6,565 bases of DNA, from NCBI GenBank assembly GCA_018896835.1, contig JAHILS010000064.1:1-6565 (forward strand). Reading direction: 5' to 3'. Shown here piece by piece: positions 1 to 5,851 of this stretch. This stretch comes from Patescibacteria group bacterium (GTDB lineage Bacteria; Patescibacteriota; Patescibacteriia; UBA9934). A model generated the notes under the pieces. That model was given only the letters and a program-made list of their open reading frames with translations. It was not told the DNA's origin and did not search any database. A program made the translations under genes and the position numbers. Position 1 is the stretch's first letter. Every line of letters starts with the position of its first letter.

Positions 1-982
1 ACTTATTGCCTTTGTGTTGGGAATTGTGGCTATGGTTGTGTCTGCACGTTATAATTATTTGTTTTTACGAAATTGGGGCAAGGCTTTGTATTTTTTGGGA
101 ATAATTCTTTTAATAGCTGTTCTTATTTTTGGGAAAGAGTTAAACGGAACAAAAGGCTGGTTTATCATTTCTGTAATTTCATTTCAACCTGTCGAGTTTG
201 TGAAGTTGGCATTAGTTGTACAGTTTGCAAGATATTTTGGGGAACACGCTTCGCGCAGATTTGGCTGGAAGGAAATTATTGGTAGTGGACTATTATTAGC
301 GTTTCCCTTTGTGTTGGTTATGATGCAACCAGATATGGGTAGTAGTGCATTGTTACTTGGAACACTTGGAGTCTTGTTATTTTTTGCTGGGCTTCGGTGG
401 GCTCATGCTTTAGTGCTTTTAGGAGCCACAACTGTAGCTGGAATTTTAGGGTGGTTATTTTTGTTTGCTGATTATCAAAAGGAACGAATAATGGTTTTCA
501 TTAATCCAGAACTTGACCCGTTGGTTAGTGGATATAATGTTGCACAAGCAAAAATTGCTATTGGTTCAGGTGGGTTGTTTGGGAGAGGATTGGGGTTTGG
601 GTCGCAAAGCCAACTGCAGTTTTTGCCAGAAAGCCAAACTGACTTTATTTTTTCAGTCATTGCTGAGGAATTAGGATTTATTGGCGTTTGTTTATTGCTC
701 CTGGCTTGCACATTGGTTTTATGGCGAATTTTACGAGCAGCAAATTTAGCCAAAGATCATTTTACAAAGTTTCTTCTTTTAGGGATATTTGGTCTTTTCT
801 TTGTGCAATACATGGTTAATATCGGAGTTAATCTGTCTCTTCTACCAACAACTGGGATTGCTTTACCTTTTGTTAGCTATGGCGGATCTTCATTGCTGAT
901 TTCATTATTACTCATCGGAATAGTACAAAGTATAACTGTTCGGCGCCGTCCCGCTGACGAAACTGGTTTGTCGGTTGAATAA
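1..982 (+). CDS. rodA: SEDS-family peptidoglycan glycosyltransferase (RodA/FtsW), 5'-truncated by window edge
   Basis: This is a polytopic membrane protein of the SEDS family, which polymerises lipid II into glycan strands for elongation (RodA) or division (FtsW). The frame is open from base 2, so the gene begins upstream; 326 residues are visible, and relatives are usually about 360-400. Counting from the first visible codon, family motifs appear in order: NGTKGWF (about 48-54) with FQPVEF (61-66), MQPDMGSS (108-115), YQKERI near 158, the IAIGSGGLFGRGLG block (185-198), LPESQTDFIF (208-217) carrying the conserved catalytic-type Asp, AEEL, and LPTTGIALPFVSYGGSS (281-297). Hydrophobic segments run throughout. 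The QSQLQFLPE wording is closer to RodA than FtsW, but this is a judgement; the family is certain and the paralog is not. The usual His of the PExHTDFIF motif is Gln. The gene ends TAA and is followed by a terminator, so it is probably last in its transcript. Confidence 0.93.
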   Translation, partial: LIAFVLGIVAMVVSARYNYLFLRNWGKALYFLGIILLIAVLIFGKELNGTKGWFIISVISFQPVEFVKLALVVQFARYFGEHASRRFGWKEIIGSGLLLAFPFVLVMMQPDMGSSALLLGTLGVLLFFAGLRWAHALVLLGATTVAGILGWLFLFADYQKERIMVFINPELDPLVSGYNVAQAKIAIGSGGLFGRGLGFGSQSQLQFLPESQTDFIFSVIAEELGFIGVCLLLLACTLVLWRILRAANLAKDHFTKFLLLGIFGLFFVQYMVNIGVNLSLLPTTGIALPFVSYGGSSLLISLLLIGIVQSITVRRRPADETGLSVE

Positions 983-1012
983 AAGCAACTGCGTGTTAAA
1001 TAAGGTTGGTTT

Positions 1013-1047
1013 ATGTCCAGCACCGGGTGCTGGACATGTGTGTTTTT
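1013..1047 (+). terminator. Rho-independent terminator after the SEDS gene
   Basis: Twelve bases at 1013-1024 (ATGTCCAGCACC) are exactly complementary to 1026-1037. Allowing a realistic loop, this gives a 10-bp stem with a 5-nt loop, followed by GTGTG and five T (1043-1047). It lies 30 bases after the SEDS stop codon. It should separate that transcript from the oppositely oriented lipoprotein unit downstream. Confidence 0.9.
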
Positions 1048-1141
1048 GTACGAGTATTAGCGGAGATAAAGTTATCCACTTGCGATTTTATTAAAGAAAT
1101 GATAGCTCCGTAAGCTTTTATCTTTCAACTCACAGTTCTTT
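1048..1141. other. AT-rich intergenic spacer between two convergent terminators
   Basis: No gene is seen here. The stretch lies between the SEDS terminator (+) and the lipoprotein terminator (-). It holds TTATCCACT at 1072-1080, one mismatch from the DnaA-box consensus TTATCCACA, and a 9-base word CGATTTTAT (1083-1091) that recurs inverted at 1789-1797 on the far side of the GC-rich unit. Neither is strong evidence of function. Confidence 0.5.
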
Positions 1142-1189
1142 AAAAACAGAAGCGCACCCGGTCAAGAGCAGAGAGCCAGATGGCTTCTG
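1142..1189 (-). terminator. Rho-independent terminator of the GC-rich lipoprotein gene
   Basis: On the minus strand CAGAAGC (1189-1183) pairs with GCTTCTG (1153-1147). The next seven bases CATCTGG (1182-1176) pair with CCGGGTG (1161-1155) through two G-U pairs, leaving one bulged C at 1154. That makes a 14-bp stem with a 14-nt loop, followed directly by TTTTT (1146-1142). It starts about 20 bases after the lipoprotein stop codon. The change from GC-rich to AT-rich sequence falls right at this element. Confidence 0.82.
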
Positions 1190-1210
1190 CCCCGCGGGCG
1201 CGCGAGATGT

Positions 1211-1717
1211 CTACTTTTCGTTTTCGTTGATCGCCAAGATGCTGGCGAACATGACGGTCATCTTCTCGGTCTTGTATACTGGGTCGACGATGCTCTCCTC
1301 GATGCCGGCGGGACCGACGATGGTCATCATGGTGACGTATCCATCGGGGTGGCCGGCACACGGCGCGTTGTACTCGTCGAAGAACACGACGAGCGTGTCG
1401 GCCGGGAGGCCGAGTTGCTCGGGCTTGAGTTTGGCGCAGGTGCGCCAGTCGTCCACTCCGCCGTTCATCGAGTCGGTTCCTGCCATGAATATGACCATAG
1501 GCTTGCTGTGGTACCGAGCCGTGGCCTGGCTGAACAACTCGAGGATGGCGAATTTGCTCTCGTCTGGCTCTTCGAGCTCGTCGAGTCGCCTTTTCTCGTC
1601 GGTGACCTGTTCCTCGGTCACCGGCACGATGGCCGGCTCATCGGTCTTGACCGGCCCCTGCGCCTGGAAGGGGTTGCACCCGACGATGACCGCGACGAGG
1701 GCGAGACACTTCTTCAT
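1211..1717 (-). CDS. Predicted lipoprotein of unknown function, GC-rich, probably acquired
   Basis: The product is 168 residues. The N-terminus is a short lipoprotein signal: MKK, a hydrophobic run LALVAVIVG, then Cys14 in an IVGC lipobox, so the mature protein should be lipid-anchored outside the cytoplasmic membrane. Residues 15-55 are Pro/Glu-rich and look like a flexible linker. Residues about 56-168 look folded, with likely strands KPMVIFMAG (72-80) and TLVVFFDE (108-115) and two cysteines, Cys94 and Cys120, that could form a disulphide. I do not recognise the family; a thioredoxin-like fold is conceivable from the strand pattern, but there is no CxxC. The ATG is fixed by a perfect AGGAGG six bases upstream. 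24 of the first 25 codons end in G or C, unlike the neighbours. The gene is convergent with the SEDS gene and divergent from rplY, and it ends in TAG. Confidence 0.82.
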   Translation of the reverse strand: MKKCLALVAVIVGCNPFQAQGPVKTDEPAIVPVTEEQVTDEKRRLDELEEPDESKFAILELFSQATARYHSKPMVIFMAGTDSMNGGVDDWRTCAKLKPEQLGLPADTLVVFFDEYNAPCAGHPDGYVTMMTIVGPAGIEESIVDPVYKTEKMTVMFASILAINENEK

Positions 1718-1775
1718 GATGTCCTCCTAGGACAACGAGGGCGCTGAAATAGCACCACTCTGTCGTGTCAACGAC
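1718..1775 (-). promoter_or_regulatory. Structured 5' leader of the lipoprotein mRNA
   Basis: Three small hairpins can be drawn in a row on the minus-strand transcript: GTCGT-TGAC-ACGAC (1775-1762), starting at about the predicted +1; GGTGCT-ATTTC-AGCGCC (1756-1740, one G-U pair); and GTCC-TAGGA-GGAC (1733-1721), overlapping the Shine-Dalgarno. The first could protect the 5' end and the last could modulate translation. In GC-rich DNA such short stems arise easily, so function is inferred only. Confidence 0.4.
1723..1728 (-). promoter_or_regulatory. Perfect Shine-Dalgarno of the lipoprotein gene
   Basis: The minus strand reads AGGAGG five bases before the ATG at 1717, which decides the start codon. 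It is notable because the AT-rich core genes here show no such motif. The site overlaps a small hairpin (GTCC/GGAC, 1721-1733) that could partly mask it. Confidence 0.85.
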
Positions 1776-1780
1776 GGGCA

Positions 1781-1808
1781 AATATATCATAAAATCGATT
1801 TTTGTCAA
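1781..1808 (-). promoter_or_regulatory. Sigma-70-type promoter of the lipoprotein gene
   Basis: On the minus strand a perfect TTGACA (-35, 1808-1803) is followed after 16 bases by TATATT (-10, 1786-1781, 5/6 matches). Predicted transcription starts near 1774, giving a leader of about 57 nt. The promoter lies in AT-rich DNA and the GC-rich segment begins immediately downstream of the -10. Confidence 0.75.
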
Positions 1809-1907
1809 TCCTAAAAGGTCAAAAATTCGCTTATTTTAGTAAAGTTATGGTTTGAATATCATAGTGTTATTAGTCATTTATCATCTTTTACTGTATACTC
1901 CTCGTGC

Positions 1908-1936
1908 TTGACATTTATGCCGTGATAAGGTGAAAT
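1908..1936 (+). promoter_or_regulatory. Promoter of the rplY operon
   Basis: A perfect TTGACA (1908-1913) is followed, after exactly 17 bases, by TGAAAT (1931-1936, 4/6 matches). Transcription from about 1943 would leave only about 16 nt before the ATG at 1959, with no Shine-Dalgarno. A second possible -10, TATACT at 1894-1899, lacks a good -35. Confidence 0.6.
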
Positions 1937-1958
1937 GTCGCAAAAATAACATATTCTT

Positions 1959-2627
1959 ATGGCAGAAATAATAACAATAGAAGCGCAGTCACGAGATCTT
2001 ACAGGTCGTAAGACAAACCAATTGCGTGCCAATAGCATTGTCCCAGTAGTTATGTATGGGTTTAAAACAGACCCAGTTTCACTACAAATTAGTCGAGGAG
2101 ATTTTGTTCGAGCCTATAATAAGGCAGGAGAAAGTACAGTAGTTGAGTTGTCTGTGGATGGTGTTAAGCACCCAGTTCTTATTCAAGGTGTTCAATACGA
2201 TGCGCTTACAGATGACGTCATTCATGTAGATTTTCGAAGAATTAACATGGATGAAAAGATCGAAACAGCAATTTCAATCAAACTAATTGGTGTTTCACCA
2301 GCAGTTAAAGACCTTGGCGGTACACTTGTTCACAGTTTAGAAGAAGTTCAAGTTCTGGCTTTACCAGCCGCACTTGTTCGAGAATTTATACTTGATGTTT
2401 CTGTACTGGCAAAATTTGATGATGTATTGCGAGTTAGCGATATTCAAGCACCAGCTGGAATCGAGATTTTAACAGACATGCAAGACACTATTGCCCTTAT
2501 TCAGGAGCCAGTTTCAGAAGATGAGTTGAAGGCCCAGGAAGAAGAGGCAAAAGAATCAATCGAAGGCGTTGCTAAGAAAGAAGAAGAACTAGCCAAGGCA
2601 AAAGAAGCAGAAAAAACAAAAGAATAA
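1959..2627 (+). CDS. rplY: 50S ribosomal protein L25/general stress protein CTC (long form)
   Basis: This large-subunit protein binds 5S rRNA in the central protuberance. The 222-residue product is the two-domain (CTC/TL5) form: the N-terminal L25 beta-barrel spans about 1-92, with IVPVVMYG at 27-34 and the hallmark HVDF at 89-92, and the C-terminal TL5-type domain spans about 98-183. Residues 184-222 form a Glu/Lys/Ala-rich charged tail that is probably disordered or helical. The Gly usual in the LRxxGxxP motif is Ser26. The start ATG follows a short leader without a Shine-Dalgarno; an AAGGTG lies about 26 bases upstream, too far to act. The gene stops (TAA) one base before the DUF3048 gene, so the two are one operon. 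Confidence 0.95.
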   Translation: MAEIITIEAQSRDLTGRKTNQLRANSIVPVVMYGFKTDPVSLQISRGDFVRAYNKAGESTVVELSVDGVKHPVLIQGVQYDALTDDVIHVDFRRINMDEKIETAISIKLIGVSPAVKDLGGTLVHSLEEVQVLALPAALVREFILDVSVLAKFDDVLRVSDIQAPAGIEILTDMQDTIALIQEPVSEDELKAQEEEAKESIEGVAKKEEELAKAKEAEKTKE

Positions 2628-2628
2628 T

Positions 2629-3735
2629 ATGAAAAACATCCGCGCATTTTTCAAGCGGGTGCAAAAGAAAGTCGAGCTAAGGAGGAAGCTCGCTTCTTTT
2701 GTATCCATCATTTCGCAAAAAGAGATTTTAATTGGTGTTGGAGCTTTGGTATCAGTCGGCTTAATCGTCGTACTGTCCATCGCCTTTACTATTAATCAGG
2801 ACGTTGACGTGGTGGGTTGGTCCGAACAACAAGAAGACGTTATTCGCCATCCACTAACTGGTGAGATTTTGTCAGGTGAACTTAGTGAACTTCCGCAAGT
2901 GTTTGGTGTTATGGTAGAGAACTCGGCTGATGCTTGGCCGTTGTCTGGACTTGATCAAGCATTTCTTGTTATAGAAGCGCCGGTTGAAGCCAGCATTCCA
3001 CGCTTTATTGCTTTTTTTAGTGAAGATCAGGCTGTGGATAAAATTGGCCCTGTCCGTTCTGCTCGGCCATATTACATAGATTGGAACGACGGACTTCAAG
3101 CAATATATGCTCACGTTGGCGGATCGCCAGAAGCTCTAGAGCTTATAAAAAATACATTTAATACTTTTGACCTCAATCAATTTTGGAACGCTGATTATTT
3201 TTACAGGCAGAACAGTACAAGGTATGCACCTCACAATGTGTACACTAGTTCGCAACTTCTTTCCCAGGCAATGGATGATCAGTTTGGTGATTTAGAAAAC
3301 CCAGAATATGACTTGTGGAAGTTTGCTCCTGACGCTCCCACATCAAATCCAAAATCAATAACTATTGATTGGACTGAAGGAACAACCTATGACATAGGTT
3401 GGATGTATCAAGCACAAACAAATAATTACTTGCGCATGCAAGGATCGCGTACTATGAAAATGGAAGACGGAGCTGTGATAGAAGCCAACAACGTCGCCAT
3501 CATTTCAACTGATATTCGAATAATCGATAATGAAGGCAGGCGAAGTATCGTGACAACTGGTGAGGGTGATGCCTTGATTGTGCAAAATGGCGAAGTGTTT
3601 TTGGCAAGATGGAAAAAGGATGATCACGATGATCGATTGAAGTTTTATACGTCCGACGGTTACGAAATTTCTTTCAACGCTGGAAAAACCTGGATTGAGA
3701 TTGTCTCAAGTTTAAGTCAGGTCGAGGTCGAATAA
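2629..3735 (+). CDS. DUF3048 (YerB-family) membrane-anchored extracytoplasmic protein
   Basis: The product has 368 residues. A basic cytoplasmic N-terminus (1-31) precedes one membrane segment at about 33-54; the rest should lie outside the membrane. The YerB-type DUF3048 N-terminal domain spans about 74-215 and shows HPLTGE (74-79), VMVENSADAWPLSGL (94-108), the Glu-rich PVEASIPRFIAFF region (118-130), IGPVRSARPYYID (139-151) and AHVGGSPEAL (161-170). The DUF3048 C-terminal domain (about 240-362) ends with the typical GKTWIEIV. The biochemical role of this family is not settled; B. subtilis YerB is a lipoprotein, whereas here a plain transmembrane anchor replaces the lipobox. It starts one base after the rplY stop and has no Shine-Dalgarno, so translation is probably coupled to rplY. 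It ends TAA, convergent with prmC. Confidence 0.92.
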   Translation: MKNIRAFFKRVQKKVELRRKLASFVSIISQKEILIGVGALVSVGLIVVLSIAFTINQDVDVVGWSEQQEDVIRHPLTGEILSGELSELPQVFGVMVENSADAWPLSGLDQAFLVIEAPVEASIPRFIAFFSEDQAVDKIGPVRSARPYYIDWNDGLQAIYAHVGGSPEALELIKNTFNTFDLNQFWNADYFYRQNSTRYAPHNVYTSSQLLSQAMDDQFGDLENPEYDLWKFAPDAPTSNPKSITIDWTEGTTYDIGWMYQAQTNNYLRMQGSRTMKMEDGAVIEANNVAIISTDIRIIDNEGRRSIVTTGEGDALIVQNGEVFLARWKKDDHDDRLKFYTSDGYEISFNAGKTWIEIVSSLSQVEVE

Positions 3736-3825
3736 GCTTGTTAGCACGAGAAAAATCCGCAGGCTTCAAACTAACCTGTGGACAGAGATCCGATCTCGGT
3801 TGTGGATAACTCGATGCTTGTGGTA
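3736..3825. other. Convergent intergenic gap with a palindrome and a DnaA-box match
   Basis: This gap lies between the 3' ends of the DUF3048 gene (+) and prmC (-). It contains the near-perfect palindrome GAGATCCGATCTC (3786-3798), flanked immediately by a consensus DnaA box on the minus strand (TTATCCACA, 3809-3801) and a weaker TGTGGACAG at 3777-3785. No T-tract follows the palindrome on either strand, so it is at best a weak terminator. Function is unknown. Confidence 0.45.
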
Positions 3826-4710
3826 TCAGAGCTTTATTTTGACAATTCTGTTTTGACTGCTGATATCTTTAATTAGATCGATACTCGAGTTTGGAAAAAA
3901 CTCGTTCACAAGATTTTTTATTGGCATTGCTTGTCGTGGGTCGATTTCTAGGTATATTTCTAGATTAGTAGGGAAGCGGTCGCGATGATCGTTTATTTGT
4001 TCAAGCAATTTATCGTAAAGATCAAGACCGTCCACACCACTGACAAGTGCGTGTTTTGGTTCGTATTCTTTGACATCAGGGTCAGAATTTTCCCATTGAG
4101 CTTGGGTTAAGTATGGGAGATTGGCAAGGATCATAACGTGTCCGTCCTTTGTTTCTTTAATGTTTTTTTGCAAATAAGGATCAAGTAATGAGCCGGTTAG
4201 AAATGAAATAAGATGTTCAACTTTGTAGAGTTTGGCATTAAATTTTGCAACTTGAATAGCCTTAGGGTCAATATCAATAGCAATAATCGGTTGTTGTAAT
4301 TGGCATGCGAGCGTGACAGCAATGGCGCCAGAACCTGTCCCAATGTCTATAATCGTTGTTGCTTGAGTTATGTTTTCTAGTGCGTGTTCAATTAATGTTT
4401 CTGTTTCAGGGCGCGGCGTTAGAACAAATTGATTGACAAAGAAGTTGCGTCCAAAAAATTCTTTTTGTTGCAGTATCTGCGATATTGGTTCATGACGCGC
4501 TCGACGTTTAATAAAACGTAAATAGCGTTCAATGGTTTGATCTGACAATTCTTCTTCGGCGTGAGCAAATAAGTAAGAGTTTGATTTGTTTAAACAATTT
4601 GAAAGCAAAATTTGGGCGTCAAGCATGGGGTTCGCTTGCATTACTTGTTTTTCATGGGAAGTATCCTTGAGTTGTTGTCGTCCCCAATTAAGAGCCTCAA
4701 ATATTGTCAT
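3826..4710 (-). CDS. prmC: Release factor N5-glutamine methyltransferase PrmC (HemK)
   Basis: PrmC uses S-adenosylmethionine to methylate the glutamine of the GGQ motif in RF1 and RF2, which raises termination efficiency. The 294-residue length is normal. The N-terminal helical substrate-recognition domain spans about 1-85, followed by LTPRPETETLIE (97-108), then the Rossmann methyltransferase core with SAM motif I IDIGTGSGAIAVTLA (121-135), an acidic motif II AIDIDP (144-149), the catalytic-loop motif NLPY (197-200), and the family-typical EPKHALVSGVDGLDLY (217-232). The loop is NLPY where most PrmC proteins have NPPY. The start ATG overlaps the prfA stop by ATGA (4707-4710), so it is translationally coupled to its own substrate's gene. 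It ends TGA. Confidence 0.95.
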   Translation of the reverse strand: MTIFEALNWGRQQLKDTSHEKQVMQANPMLDAQILLSNCLNKSNSYLFAHAEEELSDQTIERYLRFIKRRARHEPISQILQQKEFFGRNFFVNQFVLTPRPETETLIEHALENITQATTIIDIGTGSGAIAVTLACQLQQPIIAIDIDPKAIQVAKFNAKLYKVEHLISFLTGSLLDPYLQKNIKETKDGHVMILANLPYLTQAQWENSDPDVKEYEPKHALVSGVDGLDLYDKLLEQINDHRDRFPTNLEIYLEIDPRQAMPIKNLVNEFFPNSSIDLIKDISSQNRIVKIKL

Positions 4711-5783
4711 GCTGTTTTTTCAAGTAGTGAGTCAATATTCCTGTCAGCCAGTTTTAATTGATCAATAATGTTGCTGATTTGGCCATCCAAAATTTCTGGC
4801 AAGTTATGCCAAGATTCTTTAATCCTGTGATCGGTAATGCGGTCTTGGGGGAAATTATAAGTTCTAATTTTTTCACTTCTGTCACCTGTTCCGATTTGAC
4901 TTCTACGTTTTTCATCAAGCTCGGCGTGTTTTTTTTCTTGTTCAAAAGCGTAAACGCGGGCACGCATGACTTCCATTGCTTTGTCTTTATTTTGATGTTG
5001 TGATCGCTCGGTCTGACAGCTAACCATTATTCCAGTTGGAATGTGGATCATGCGGATGGCTGATTCGGTTTTGTTTACATGCTGTCCGCCAGCGCCTTGC
5101 GCAGTGGTTGTTTGAATATCTAAATCTTTTGGATCCAAATAAAATTCTTGTTCTTCCAACTTTGGCATAACAGCCACGGTAATTGTTGAGGTATGAACTC
5201 GTCCTTGTTTTTCGGTTTCTGGAACACGCTGTACCCGGTGTACGCCTGATTCATATTTCATGTCTCCATACGAGCCAATGCCTCTAACCTCAAAGATGAT
5301 TTCTTTTAATCCACCAAGGTCGTTTTGACTTTGAGAAATAATCTCAACTTTTCTGCCTAAAATTTCCGCATATCGGCTGTACATGCGATAAAGGTCTGTG
5401 GCAAAAAGTCCAGCTTCGTCACCGCCGGCGCCGGCGCGGATTTCAACAATTGCATCATTGTCGTCAAGCGGATCTTTTGGAATGAGTGCTAATTCAAGTT
5501 TAAGTTCAGAGTCGGGGATGGCGATTTCTAGTTCATTGATTTCAGATTGAGCCAAGGCTTGGATTTCTTCATCGTCATCAGTAAGCGCGGTTTTTGCTTG
5601 TTCAAGATTGCGGTGAAGTTGGCTAATTTTTTGCGCTTGTTCCAAAATAAATTTAGCATTCATGTAGGCGCGGTTGGTATCTTTTAATTTTTTTTGATCA
5701 CCAATAACGCTTGGATCTGCTAATTGCAATTCAAGTTTGGTAACTTCTGCTAAGTACCTTTCAATAACTGGGTCAATATTCAT
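4707..5783 (-). CDS. prfA: Peptide chain release factor 1
   Basis: RF1 reads UAA and UAG in the ribosomal A site and triggers peptide release. The 358-residue length is standard. The N-terminal coiled domain (about 1-105) is followed by EIRAGAGGDEA (114-124), the codon-recognition domain with RVPETE (186-191) carrying the PxT anticodon tripeptide as P188-E189-T190, and HTSTITVAVMP (197-207). The catalytic GGQ is at 232-234 within AQGAGGQHVNKTESAIR; Gln234 is the expected PrmC target. The C-terminal region carries DRSEKIRTYNFPQDRITDHR (301-320). The start ATG lies just downstream of a -10-like TATTAT and has no Shine-Dalgarno, suggesting a very short or absent leader. The stop is TGA, inside the ATGA overlap with prmC, so RF1 synthesis depends on RF2 and not on RF1 itself. 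Confidence 0.97.
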   Translation of the reverse strand: MNIDPVIERYLAEVTKLELQLADPSVIGDQKKLKDTNRAYMNAKFILEQAQKISQLHRNLEQAKTALTDDDEEIQALAQSEINELEIAIPDSELKLELALIPKDPLDDNDAIVEIRAGAGGDEAGLFATDLYRMYSRYAEILGRKVEIISQSQNDLGGLKEIIFEVRGIGSYGDMKYESGVHRVQRVPETEKQGRVHTSTITVAVMPKLEEQEFYLDPKDLDIQTTTAQGAGGQHVNKTESAIRMIHIPTGIMVSCQTERSQHQNKDKAMEVMRARVYAFEQEKKHAELDEKRRSQIGTGDRSEKIRTYNFPQDRITDHRIKESWHNLPEILDGQISNIIDQLKLADRNIDSLLEKTA

Positions 5784-5791
5784 ATGTGTAT

Positions 5792-5797
5792 ATAATA
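5792..5797 (-). promoter_or_regulatory. Possible -10 element for a near-leaderless prfA transcript
   Basis: The minus strand has TATTAT eight bases before the prfA ATG (5783). No good -35 is visible, because the upstream DNA is the rpmE terminator. If used, transcription would begin at or next to the start codon. Read-through from rpmE is the alternative source of prfA mRNA. Confidence 0.4.
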
Positions 5798-5812
5798 CTT
5801 TATCAAGTAAAT

Positions 5813-5844
5813 AAAAAACACCTTCTGTAAAGTAGGTGTTTTTT
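5813..5844 (-). terminator. Bidirectional-looking terminator between rpmE and prfA
   Basis: AAAAAACACCT (5813-5823) pairs exactly with AGGTGTTTTTT (5834-5844) around a 10-nt loop. The A-run on one side and T-run on the other give a T-tract in either direction. On the minus strand it lies 7 bases after the rpmE stop. It should stop or attenuate rpmE transcription before prfA. Confidence 0.85.
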
Positions 5845-5851
5845 GATTATT

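Larger units (their letters stand above)
1142..1780. other. GC-rich compositional island embedded in AT-rich DNA
   Basis: Base composition changes abruptly at about 1146 and about 1776. Inside, G and C dominate and long open frames occur on both strands, as expected of GC-rich coding DNA. Outside, the sequence is AT-rich. The edges coincide with the terminator and with the transcription start of one gene, so the island is a complete expression unit rather than a random fragment. No transposase, integrase or convincing target-site duplication is visible at its edges. Confidence 0.75.

Noticed and set aside
73..753. Alternative frames within the SEDS gene on both strands
   Set aside because: They overlap a strongly conserved membrane enzyme and have no family features; they are shadows.
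1072..1080. Replication origin suggested by TTATCCACT
   Set aside because: It is a single imperfect DnaA box with no cluster, no adjacent dnaA/dnaN and no obvious unwinding region.
1099..1128. Promoter-like TTGAAA-18-TATCAT on the minus strand
   Set aside because: It would fire into the SEDS terminator and antisense to that gene; no ORF or RNA gene lies downstream. Chance in AT-rich DNA is likely.
1147..1189. Integron attC-like imperfect hairpin at the 3' end of the lipoprotein cassette
   Set aside because: A bulged hairpin at a cassette end invites the idea, but the RYYYAAC/GTTRRRY core sites are missing and a T5 tract follows directly, so it is a terminator.
1227..1747. Long open frames on the + strand opposite the lipoprotein gene
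   Set aside because: GC-rich coding DNA leaves antisense frames open. These have no Shine-Dalgarno, promoter or recognisable protein features, whereas the minus frame has promoter, SD, lipobox and terminator.
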